This document shows positions 16,935 through 25,843 of a stretch of DNA of 64,000 bases, piece by piece. A model generated the notes under the pieces. The model worked only from the letters and a program-made list of their open reading frames with translations. It was not told where the DNA came from and did no database searches. Position 1 is the first letter of the stretch; every line of letters begins with the position of its first letter. Location of the stretch: the NCBI GenBank assembly GCA_963923035.1, contig CAWUKT010000002.1, positions 181,649 through 245,648 of the forward strand. Direction: 5' to 3'. The translations under genes and the position numbers were made by a program. The stretch is from CAWUKT01 sp963923035 (GTDB taxonomy: Bacteria; Bacteroidota; Bacteroidia; J057; JADKCL01).

Positions 16935-18683
16935 CTACAGGTTCATTTCTACCTGCATCTTCAATTCCTGTACCTTTTCCACCACTTCCTGCCGCTCCAT
17001 GTCCCGGTAATGCGCGGGCAACAACGTCTTCGAGGTACATTCCAGCACCGCCGCGTAGTTCATCAACTCGATTTCCATGGGGTAGGTCGGGGGCAAAAAG
17101 TCTTCCATCGCGCCCTTGATGTCGTCGACGGTCACTTGCTCGTGTCCGTGGGCGGCCGCGCGGAACTTGGCCCGGGTCAGGGCGGCTTCCATCTCGGCGC
17201 CGCTGTTGACGGTGAGGTCTTCGAAGAACTCGTCGTCGAGGGTCGACATGTCAAAGTCCTTGAGACCGGTTTTTCGCAGCATGACGGTGAACAATTCCTT
17301 GCGTTCGGCGATGGTGCTGGGGTAGAACAGGGCGATATGCTCTTCGGCCCGACCCTGGCGCTTGAAGTCGACCGGCATGAGGTCGGGACGTGCGGTCACG
17401 AGAAACCAAATGATCCGACCGCGGTGATCGGTATTGGACATGAAGGAGGCGATCATGGAGAATACCCGGCTGGACACGCCGGAATCGCCGTCGGAGCTCC
17501 GGTTGCCGAGGTAGGCATCGGCCTCGTCGATCATCACGGCGACGGGCGTCATGGCCTTGAGCAGGTTGAGGACCTTTTCGAGGTTGCCCTCGGTCTCCCC
17601 CTGCCACTTGGAGCGGAAGTTCTTCAGGATGACCATCGGCACGCCGATGTCGTTGGCGAAGCAGGTGATGAGGAAGGTCTTGCCCGTTCCCACGGGCCCG
17701 GCGACGAGGTAGCCCATCGGAACGACGTCCTGGCGGCCTTTCTTGATGGCCTCCGCCGTCTGGCGGAGGTGGCGCTTGGCCTCGGCGTGACCGGCCACAT
17801 CGTTCAGATCGAATTTGCTCTGCACGAATTCCAGCAAACCACCGGCTTCGGCTTCGATCATTTCTTTTTTCTTCTGGTTGAGGTCGTCGTAGGTGAACTG
17901 CAATTTGTTCTGGACGATCTCGGCGAGCATGGAGCGGAGGTGGGCGATGTTCAGGCCCGCGGTATTCTTGCCGAGGACCTCCGGGGGCATCTCGAGGAGG
18001 TCGACGCCGCCGGGATTCCGGTCGAGGTAGTACTCGATGTAGGCAAGCCGTTGCTCTTCGGTCGGATAGGGAATCGCGACTTCGTGGTTGTAGGGGCTGC
18101 GGACGTACTGCTGGTTGAGGGAAACGATTTTCTCGGTCAGCAGGACGATGGCGATGTCGTTGTTGCGGAAGACGCCTTCGTTGGCCCAGCGCTGGAGGAA
18201 GACCTGGATGGCGCGGTCCTCGGGGTTGTAGTTGGCCGCGTTGGCCATGGGGATGAGCGTCTCGGCGTACTCGATGATGAAGGCGATCGAGTAGTTCTCG
18301 TTGTCCATGAGGCGCTTGCGGAAGTGCATTTCCAGCAAGGTGAAGGCGCGGACGGGGTCGCGGGGCGGGGCCTGGTGGAAATTGGTGCCGTGGAGCGTGT
18401 CGTAGGCTTCCAGGGAACGGATGAAGTCCTGGCGCATTTCCCGGGTCCGGAAGCGGATCCCGGAGGCGCGGTCATAGTAAACGACGAGGTCGCCCTTGCG
18501 GAAGAGTTCCTGACTCAAAAAATCCCGCAGCAAGAGGTATTTTTTTTCCTCTCCTTCAACGACGGGCACATGGTCGAAGATATTGCCGTGCAGGATGTAC
18601 TGGCCAATGGTGCCGGAATAGTATTTGCGGGCGAAATCACCGACCCAATCCGGGTATTTTTTACGGGTTTTATTGAGCTCCAT
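16935..18683 (-). CDS. Large AAA+ ATPase with degenerate N-terminal ATPase-like module
   Basis: 582 residues from the ATG at 18683; upstream in-frame sequence is Pro-rich and unlikely to be translated. The C-terminal module is a complete AAA+ domain: Walker A GPVGTGKT at 329-336, Walker B VAVMIDEAD with Asp386 and Glu387, then a sensor region (IIWFLVTARPDL) and an arginine-finger-like stretch. Residues 20-250 look like a second ATPase fold without a P-loop, an arrangement known from Ycf46-type ATPases. Substrate unknown. The adjacent gene encodes a putative injection-system cargo; contractile injection loci do contain an AAA+ ATPase, but nothing else of such a locus is here, so a link is speculative. 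Confidence 0.82.
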   Translation of the reverse strand: MELNKTRKKYPDWVGDFARKYYSGTIGQYILHGNIFDHVPVVEGEEKKYLLLRDFLSQELFRKGDLVVYYDRASGIRFRTREMRQDFIRSLEAYDTLHGTNFHQAPPRDPVRAFTLLEMHFRKRLMDNENYSIAFIIEYAETLIPMANAANYNPEDRAIQVFLQRWANEGVFRNNDIAIVLLTEKIVSLNQQYVRSPYNHEVAIPYPTEEQRLAYIEYYLDRNPGGVDLLEMPPEVLGKNTAGLNIAHLRSMLAEIVQNKLQFTYDDLNQKKKEMIEAEAGGLLEFVQSKFDLNDVAGHAEAKRHLRQTAEAIKKGRQDVVPMGYLVAGPVGTGKTFLITCFANDIGVPMVILKNFRSKWQGETEGNLEKVLNLLKAMTPVAVMIDEADAYLGNRSSDGDSGVSSRVFSMIASFMSNTDHRGRIIWFLVTARPDLMPVDFKRQGRAEEHIALFYPSTIAERKELFTVMLRKTGLKDFDMSTLDDEFFEDLTVNSGAEMEAALTRAKFRAAAHGHEQVTVDDIKGAMEDFLPPTYPMEIELMNYAAVLECTSKTLLPAHYRDMERQEVVEKVQELKMQVEMNL

Positions 18684-18808
18684 GCCGTAAAAATAATTCA
18701 ATTGGAGCAATGTGCGAAACGGGGAGGTCGGGGAAGGGAAAAGAAATGGATTGGGAACGGGAGTGGGCGGCAAAAATGAGGGAAAAGATCGTGGAACATG
18801 GAAAAAAT

Positions 18809-18836
18809 GGCCCCCTCCCGTGGATGGGGAGGGGGA
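18809..18836 (-). terminator. Terminator after the Asn-rich cargo-like gene
   Basis: On the minus strand, a 9-bp stem CCCCCTCCC/GGGAGGGGG with a 7-base loop followed by CCATTTTTT, starting 24 bases after the stop at 18861. It separates this gene from the AAA+ ATPase. Confidence 0.8.
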
Positions 18837-18860
18837 TGAATATATGCTCTCAATTTCGGA

Positions 18861-21760
18861 TCACATACCGTTGTTGTTCTGGCCCATGTCAATCTCTTGG
18901 TTCTCATGGGTGAGATCAACAGGGGTCATACCGGTTCCGAATCCGTCTGCCACTGCATTGGTGGTCACCATCGTCTGGTTGTCGTCGTCCACCATTGGAA
19001 TATTTCCGTTCATTCCGCTGCCAAACTGCGAAGAGTTCTGATTGAATAAGTTGTCATTATTCATCGCGGAAGGAAGCATCCCGTGCATGCCAAACATCCG
19101 ATTGTTGTTTCCAATACTTCCCATAGGATTATTGGAATGGGTTCCATTTGAAATTGACCAGTTCCCATTGTTGGGAGAGATATTGGAATTGGTATGGGAG
19201 GTGGGAATTCCCATCAATCCATTTCCCAGATTGGAGTTTAAAGACATTGGGTCCAGGTGATTGGAATTGGAATCGTGGTTGTTCATCTGGTGTTTATTTC
19301 CGCCTTGGGCCTTCCGGGAAATCTTTTCGATCAATTGGGTTTGCATTTTGGAAGGCAAATTCTGATACCTAAGCAGATTGGCGGTCGAGCTTTCCGGATC
19401 CATCTTGGAGTATCCTCCTTTATCAAGTGCCCTTTTTGATTCAAGGAGTTTCAATATTTGTGGGGAGAGAGGAGGACGATCGGAAGCATTCGAATTCAGC
19501 TTGGGGATTCCTCTTGGAGGTCTTGGTCCTTGAGTGTTGTGGACTTGCCCTTGATTCAATGAAGGCACAGCTTGGTCTTCAAAGTAACTTGGAACGACTC
19601 CGTCGGCAACCCCAAAGGTTTCCAACTGCTTGGCCATTGCTACGGCCAAGGCCTCAAAATCGATCTGGATATCCGGTATTGGATTCCCTTGATTTTGGTC
19701 ATTGGAATTGGAATTGTCCATCATCCCTGAATTCATATTGGAACTGAAATCCGCGATGACCGAAGCCGCCAACCCATCATCCTTCTCGTAATGGAGGGCT
19801 TGTTGCTCTGCTCCTCTGCGACCAGAATATTCGTCCTTTCGATGTCCCTTGGCGGACATGGTATAAATGGGTTTGTTGGTATAAAGACTGTCGTAGACTT
19901 CAGAAAAGTCCTGGATAGGGCCCAGTTTCTTCAGCAAGCCAATGCAATGGGTATAACCCCGAATACTGTACCGGGCATCACACATCATTGCCCCAACAGT
20001 ATCCATGATTTTTTCATTTTGCGGTATGCCGCGTTTTTCTATCGTTTCCAATACATTACCCATCTTCTCATCCGTCGTACCCTTGGCGTCGTTCATGTAG
20101 CCAGCCTGTTTGGTCCATTTGAATGTTCCCTTTCCCTTCTTTTTATAAGCATCATGTTTGTTGTCGGGTTGAAGTGGGCTGTACACGATGTCCGACCCCC
20201 AAGGATTCGTGATAAAAATACCCACATGGTTACCCCGCCGAAATACAAATAGCGGACCTTTAGGTATGAGATTTTTGTTATTGGCACAGGCTTCTTTCAA
20301 ATGGTGCCAAGCGCGTATGATGTACACCGATTGGGCATGGCTTTCGTGAATCGGCCGGGAAACAGGCTCTCCCTTATACATCACATTCCCGTATTCCGTA
20401 ACTCCATCCTCCAAAAACGAAGTATATACCTCCATAGCCTCGGAGGCCGATTTACCAGCAAATTTATTGGTAAGCATCATAGAGGCATTGTCATCTAATA
20501 CCAGCCCGCTGCTCTGCGGCAACTGGTCTCCATTGTTCTGGAGCCCTGCACCCATTGAGTTGAGACCACTTGAATTATTGTTTGAACTCGAATGACTCTG
20601 GGTATTCTGGGAATTTCCGAGAGAAGACATTGCAGATATATCCTGAGTCGGAGGTTGATAATTGTTGTTCGAATTCGAATGGTTCATCCCCGAATTCACG
20701 TTGGGTCCTAAGGATGAATCTGGGGGGAGCTTGGGTAAATGAGAAGTATCCAAAGGTAATGACGAAGAGCCAGAAAGAGGCAATGAAGGAATCCCTACCT
20801 GCCCATTAGACGGATTGGCCAGGGGAGTATTCAGACCGATTGCCGGAGTTACTGAATTTCCCGTGCCAAAATTTGTATTGAAATTTTGATTGTTGGTGGA
20901 ATTCGAATTGCTGTTGTTAAAGATGTTCATGCCAAACCCCGAATTCGAGTTGCTCATCATGCTCGAATTGTTGACTTGGGAATGATGAGAATTGAAATTA
21001 TTCATGCCAAACCCCGAATTCGAATTGCTCATCATGTTCGAATTGTTGGCTTGGGAGTGGTGGGAATTGGAGTTGGCCAGGAATTCTGTCAGGAGCGGCG
21101 GACGGCCCTGGGCCATGCCTCCCAAGCCCATCGCCGAATGCCCCAGTGGGGCCGCCGAATGATTGGAATTGGAGTTGTGGTTTGAAATCGACCCAAAGTT
21201 GAAATTGTTGTTGAACGTGTTTGAAATCCCATTTGAGGGCGCCATCGTTCCCATCGGGGGTTGTTGTTGAGGAATAATGTTAGCGTTAGATGATCTCATC
21301 CCAGGCCAGTTTTTGGAATTGGCAACCCCGTTGACATAATCCTCCGAGATCAGATCTTGATTTCGGGTATAACCTTGGTTGTGGGCATTAAGAACCTTTT
21401 GTTTCACATCCAGCGGAGCCGAACTCTGGGCCAGCCACATCAGGATTTCATTCGGCCGGGCCACGGTGGGAAGGAGGGCAGAATCGATATTGTTCTTTTG
21501 GTACTCCCTGATTAGATCGATGGCGTCGTCTGCCTTCATCTGCACCGGCCCGCCCAGCGGGTTCCGACGCCGCTGCACGGCACCCCGGTTCGCGGCGCTC
21601 TGAAGGGACTTCAGCTGCTGCACCTGCGGACTGGCGTTCGCGGCCCGCTGAATCGCCGAGCGTCCCTGGGGGGCGCATGCTCGCGTTCCATGGAGCTGTC
21701 GCCCAAAAAGGATTCGTAGTCACGCTTGGGTGACGATTGGTGTTGTTGTTCAGAATTCAT
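18861..21760 (-). CDS. Asn/Ser-rich putative injection-system cargo, reading frame broken at a C6 run
   Basis: Two frames join into one protein. Frame 1 starts at the ATG at 21760 (MNSEQQHQSSPKRDY) and runs 31 codons to a run of six C (21668-21673 on the plus strand as G6). With one more C the frame continues as QGRSAIQRAANASPQVQQLK and stays open to 18861, about 960 residues in all. Without it, translation could only start at the GTG near 21623 (920 residues). The leader ends in GGPVQMK, a motif I associate with contractile-injection cargo in Bacteroidota. Then follow an Asn/Ser/His-rich low-complexity region (about 100-390), a globular domain (about 390-640, His466 in GNHVGIFI, Cys560 in GYTHCIGLL; numbering from the GTG), and a second Asn-rich tail. 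No signal peptide. Base composition is visibly AT-richer than its neighbours. Confidence 0.7.
20926..21075 (-). repeat. Tandem 75-bp repeat inside the Asn-rich gene
   Basis: Two adjacent 75-bp units (20926-21000 and 21001-21075) with few differences, each encoding a 25-residue unit of the form SHHSQ-NNS-MMSNSNSGFGMN. Such in-frame duplications are typical of low-complexity regions that grow by slippage or unequal crossing over. Confidence 0.8.
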
Positions 21761-22508
21761 CTCTTAGCTTATGATTGTTACAAAAAATGATAAATAGAGG
21801 AGGTGCGCCCGAAAAGTCGTTCGGGTTTTGAGTGGTCTACCGCTCGCTGAATTCAATCAGTTGGAAGCGCCCAGAAAGCAGGAGAGTGCTATTTCAGATG
21901 TATACCTTGCTGATTATTCGTTTTTTACAGTGAATAAGAATCCTGCAGGACGCTTCGCCAGCTTTTAAAAGGCAAGCGAATGAGACCTGGATCAGGATGG
22001 GCCATAAAGTGTCTGCTCCGTCGCCAAGGCGCGGAATGTACCCACTGCCACCAAAAGGTGGTGTGGTCTGGGAGGATTGGGGTGCCGGCATTTCCCAGCT
22101 CCCTTTCCTGCCCCTGGATCTCCGAAACGGACATATTAGACCGCCCCGTCTGCGGCGATTTGCCGCCTTGCTTTACTGGTGGGTAGTGCGCTTCTCAGAT
22201 GCTTCGTCTTCGGACCCTTACCATTGGGTCGTAACCGAAAGATTGTCGTCGTCGTGGTATTGGTGACACGGGTCACCAGACCGGGGTCGTCAAAACTGGT
22301 GTGATGGTTTTGTCTATTTGATCCAAAAGGGTGACAACAAAAGGCTTTGACGAGATTTTAAGGAGAAAATGGATTCAGATTCTAGGAAATCTGTGATTGA
22401 CCACTTTTTATTAGTGAATGGCCGCCAAAATCTAGTGAATGGATTGGAATGTGCAGGTAAGTAGTTGGAGAACAAATTGTTGCGTGACCGAATAGGAGCA
22501 TTTGCCGC
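21761..22508. other. Gene-free stretch of about 750 bases
   Basis: No frame with plausible coding character. It lies between the SpoIIE-type phosphatase 3' end and the start of the Asn-rich gene, so it should contain the latter's promoter, but I see no consensus match. Two small palindromes are visible: TGGTGAC-ACGG-GTCACCA at 22261-22278, and CAGATT/AATCTG near 22375-22392. Composition is mixed and unlike either neighbour; it may be decayed DNA. Confidence 0.5.
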
Positions 22509-23735
22509 CTACAACTTCACCGCCATCACCGTCACATCGTCGTCCCGAACCGAGTTCCCAGTGAATTCATTGTACAACTCGGTCATGTCTTCGACGATTT
22601 CCCGCGCGGGTTGATCCTTCGTCTCCATCAGCCGCTCCACAATCCGTTCCTCCCCAAACATCACGTCCTCCTTGTTGTGCTGCTCGACCAGGCCGTCCGT
22701 GTACATGAACAGCAGGTCGCCCGGCTCGTAGTGAAAACTCCCCTCGTGGATCTCCGGCAAATTGACAATCCCCAGCGGGATCGTTCCGGCTTCCAATTCG
22801 GTCACCTTGTCGCCCTGGATGTGCAGCGGCGCGTTGTGGCCCGCGTTGATATAGTCGATGCGCCGTTCGTCCGGGCGGACGTTGGCGATGAAAAAAGTCA
22901 CAAATTTTTCGCCCCGCGTCACCTTGCTCAGCAATACGTGGAGCTTCTGGACCACGTCCACCAAGCGGTTTTCCGACAAGATCAGCGCCCGCAAATTGGC
23001 CTGGAGATTGGCCATGAGCAGGGCCGCGGCGATACCTTTGCCGGCGACGTCCGCAATGCAAAGGAAATAGCCGTTGAAGGAGCGGGGGATCACATCGAAA
23101 TAATCACCGCCAATCTTGTGGTGGGAAAAGTTCGAGGCGTAAATATCGGCTTGCTTGACGATGCTGAAATCGTCGGGCAAAAGCTGTTGCTGAATGCGCT
23201 CGGCCACCTCCAATTCCCGCCGAAGAGACTCCTGCTCCACCAATTCCTTGATCAGGGACCGGTTTTCAAGGGCCGTGGAGATGATATTGCCGATGGTCTC
23301 GATGAAAATGAGGTCGTTTTCCGTCTCAGCTTCCGTCTCGGCGAAGTTGGCGACGAGGAACCAGGCGTTGACCGCGTTGCGGTAATTGATCGGGACAATG
23401 TACTCCACGCCCCGTTCGTGGAGGCCCTGGTGTACATCCGGCACGACCTGCACCACCTTGAGTTCGGTGGGCAATTCCAGCACCGCTTCGTCGTCGAGTT
23501 TCGGAATTCCGCGCACCATGCCGTAGTTGAGCTCATCGTCGTGGCGGTATACGAACAACATTTTCCGAACGCCCAGCTGCGCCATCAGGGTGTTCTGGGC
23601 GATCATGAAAATTTGCCGCCGCTTCAGTTGGCGGGTATTGATGGAACGGAGCACGTCCCGCAACGCATCGGCTTCCTGCCGCTTCAGGCGCAGCAGCACC
23701 TCAGGATCGTCGGTATTGTAATAGTTTCGGCGCAT
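22509..23735 (-). CDS. GAF-SpoIIE (PP2C-type) serine phosphatase
   Basis: 408 residues. An N-terminal helical part and a GAF-like sensor (about 50-165) are followed by a coiled linker (RRELEVAERIQQQLLP) and a SpoIIE/RsbU-type phosphatase domain (about 195-405). Metal-binding aspartates are visible in KIGGDYFDV, FMYTDGLVE and RDDDVTVM. Such enzymes dephosphorylate anti-anti-sigma-type STAS proteins or related switch proteins in the cytoplasm; the partner is not in this window. It starts six bases after the ABC permease stop and is therefore probably in one operon with it and the LytTR pair upstream. Confidence 0.88.
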   Translation of the reverse strand: MRRNYYNTDDPEVLLRLKRQEADALRDVLRSINTRQLKRRQIFMIAQNTLMAQLGVRKMLFVYRHDDELNYGMVRGIPKLDDEAVLELPTELKVVQVVPDVHQGLHERGVEYIVPINYRNAVNAWFLVANFAETEAETENDLIFIETIGNIISTALENRSLIKELVEQESLRRELEVAERIQQQLLPDDFSIVKQADIYASNFSHHKIGGDYFDVIPRSFNGYFLCIADVAGKGIAAALLMANLQANLRALILSENRLVDVVQKLHVLLSKVTRGEKFVTFFIANVRPDERRIDYINAGHNAPLHIQGDKVTELEAGTIPLGIVNLPEIHEGSFHYEPGDLLFMYTDGLVEQHNKEDVMFGEERIVERLMETKDQPAREIVEDMTELYNEFTGNSVRDDDVTVMAVKL

Positions 23736-23740
23736 AAAAA

Positions 23741-24985
23741 TCAGTGGTCGTACTTGGGATCAAAAGCGTCCCGAAGACCAAAGCCAACCAAATTTAATGA
23801 AATCACGACCAAAATGATGGCCAATCCTGGGAAAATTGCCAGCCAACTTCCACTGTCGAACATCACCTGCTGGTAGCCCTCTTTGATCATCGAGCCCCAA
23901 CTCGGCGTAGGAGCCTGGACCCCAACGCCCAAAAAGCTCAGGCCGGCTTCGATGAGAATGGCCGAAGCGAAATTGGCGGCGGCGACAATGATCAGGGGAC
24001 TGAGGATATTGGGGAGGATGTGGCGGAAAATGACCTTGGCATTGCGGAAACCCAATGCGCGGGTGGCTTCGACGTACTGCATTTCCCGAACCGCAAAAAT
24101 CTGACCCCGCACAATCCGCGCGACCTCCACCCACATCGACACGCCGATCGCCAGGAACAATTGCCAGAAGCCTTCTCCCAAGACAAAGGAAATCGAGATG
24201 GCCAACAGCAGCGTCGGAATGGACCACACGACGGACACAAACCACATCACGACCTGGTCAACCCAGCCCCGGAAAAAGCCCGCAACGGCTCCCAATGTGA
24301 TGCCGAGCAACAGGCTCACCAAGACCGCCATCAGTCCCACCGAGAGACTGACGCGCGTGCCCAAGAGCAAGCGGCTGAAAACGTCCCGCCCGAAGCTGTC
24401 CGTCCCCATCAAATAGGTCCGGGTGACGATATGGTCCCGTTGGAGGTCGCCTTCCAGCCCGTCCATCGAAAAGCGGGCGCGCTCTCCGTCCAGGCCCATA
24501 TAATCGTGCAATTCGCCCTCCATTTGCTGGTAGGGCGTCCCGTATTCTTCCTTCCAAAACACCGCCTGGGGATGGTATTTGTCCAGCGGCAATAGAAATT
24601 CAGGCATCGAAGCCGCATTTTCCCCACCCCGCAAATCCGTCCAATAGAGGGAATCGCCCTGGATGGACCAGCCCTTGGGACCCGAAATCGCAATGGGCGT
24701 ATAGCGGTCGGGCCGCCCGCTGATGGCCAGTTCGAAGAACTTAGGATCGGGAACGTCGGTGTGGTTAGGGCGGAGCAACAGGGTCGCCTGCGTCCCGGGA
24801 GGCTGTTTGGGCAGCTCCACGACCTGGAAATTGCCGTCGGTCGTCGGATCGGGCATCAGGACGTAAGCCAAAATCGCGACGAACGCGCACAGGATCAGCC
24901 AGCCCAGGCCAATGACGGCGGGGATGTTTTTGCGGAATCGACGCCACGCGAGGCGTCCGGGGCTATTTCGGATAGAACCAGCCAT
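23741..24985 (-). CDS. Dipeptide/oligopeptide ABC transporter permease (DppC/OppC type)
   Basis: 414 residues from the ATG at 24985 (a TTG three codons upstream is possible). One N-terminal membrane helix (near 22-46), then a periplasmic insertion of about 170 residues that is longer than in enteric OppC (about 300 aa total) and contains the family-typical HIVTRTYLMGTDSFGRDVFSRLLLG. Five more helices follow with the permease EAA loop (EATRALGFRNAKVIFRHILPN) that contacts the ATPase. The other transporter subunits are not adjacent. An OppC with a long insertion is common in Bacteroidota. Substrate unproven. Confidence 0.88.
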   Translation of the reverse strand: MAGSIRNSPGRLAWRRFRKNIPAVIGLGWLILCAFVAILAYVLMPDPTTDGNFQVVELPKQPPGTQATLLLRPNHTDVPDPKFFELAISGRPDRYTPIAISGPKGWSIQGDSLYWTDLRGGENAASMPEFLLPLDKYHPQAVFWKEEYGTPYQQMEGELHDYMGLDGERARFSMDGLEGDLQRDHIVTRTYLMGTDSFGRDVFSRLLLGTRVSLSVGLMAVLVSLLLGITLGAVAGFFRGWVDQVVMWFVSVVWSIPTLLLAISISFVLGEGFWQLFLAIGVSMWVEVARIVRGQIFAVREMQYVEATRALGFRNAKVIFRHILPNILSPLIIVAAANFASAILIEAGLSFLGVGVQAPTPSWGSMIKEGYQQVMFDSGSWLAIFPGLAIILVVISLNLVGFGLRDAFDPKYDH

Positions 24986-25075
24986 TCCTTGCAATATAGA
25001 AAAGGGAGCGGGAGGGTGACAAAGGTGGAGAATGAAAATCGGAAAACGCTTTCCATTCCTCCGCCGGCCCCTGCA

Positions 25076-25843
25076 TTACCACTTCAGTACCTGCTTCAAG
25101 GTCCGGCTGCGCTCGCGGCTGCTGATGACGTCCTTGCCGTTGCTGAGGACGATTTTGAAGCGGTTGCCAAACCAGATCACGATTTCCTGGACGTGGCCGA
25201 GCCCGATGAGCGCGGAGCGGTTCGCCCGCAGGAACTTGTTGGCGGGGAGCTTCTTCTCAAAATAATCCAAGGTCTGGTTCATCGTATAGGAATCGTCCTT
25301 GGTATACAGCAGCGTATTGCGGTCTTCCACTTCGATGAGGACCACGTCATCGTAGTCCACGAGCAGGTAGCGGTCAAATGTGGGGATGGGAATCTTGTTG
25401 GCGAAGGGCAAAACGGACTCTTCGGACGTTTCTTCCAGCTTTTCCAGGCCCTTTTTCATGTCCTCGAGGTATTTTCCGCGCGGACTCGTGCGGATCTTGT
25501 CGAGGGTCTCTCCCAGCCGCTCTTCGTTGAAAGGCTTGAGGAGGTAATCGATGGCATTCAGTTCGAAAGCCTTGATCGCATGTTCATTGTAGGCGGTGGC
25601 GAAGACGAGGTAGGGAATGGTCTCGCCGTCCAGGTTCGTGGCCACGTCAATTCCATTGAGACCGGGCATCTCGATGTCCAGAAACGCAATGTCCGGCTTC
25701 AGTTTCTGGATGTTTTCCAGCGCATCCACGCCGTTTTCGGCCTCGTAAATCAATTCCAGATCGTCGAATTTCTTCAACAGCCGTTTCATCTTGCTCCGCG
25801 CCGGCATCTCATCGTCGGCGATCAAAACTTTGTAGGTGCTCAT
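25076..25843 (-). CDS. LytTR-family response regulator
   Basis: 255 residues: receiver domain 1-120 with acidic pocket Asp10/Asp11, phospho-acceptor Asp56 (AFLDIEMPG) and the conserved Lys in LLKPF, and a C-terminal LytTR DNA-binding domain (about 150-255, DDVVLIEVEDRNTLLYT, FLRANRSALIGLGHVQEI). It overlaps the sensor kinase stop by an ATGA junction, so the two are a co-translated two-component pair. LytTR regulators bind direct repeats in target promoters; no target can be named from the sequence. Confidence 0.92.
   Translation of the reverse strand: MSTYKVLIADDEMPARSKMKRLLKKFDDLELIYEAENGVDALENIQKLKPDIAFLDIEMPGLNGIDVATNLDGETIPYLVFATAYNEHAIKAFELNAIDYLLKPFNEERLGETLDKIRTSPRGKYLEDMKKGLEKLEETSEESVLPFANKIPIPTFDRYLLVDYDDVVLIEVEDRNTLLYTKDDSYTMNQTLDYFEKKLPANKFLRANRSALIGLGHVQEIVIWFGNRFKIVLSNGKDVISSRERSRTLKQVLKW

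Noticed and set aside
18861..21760. Repetitive Asn codons as a CRISPR or satellite array
   Set aside because: Repeats are in frame, irregular in spacing and belong to a coding region; there is no direct-repeat/spacer pattern.
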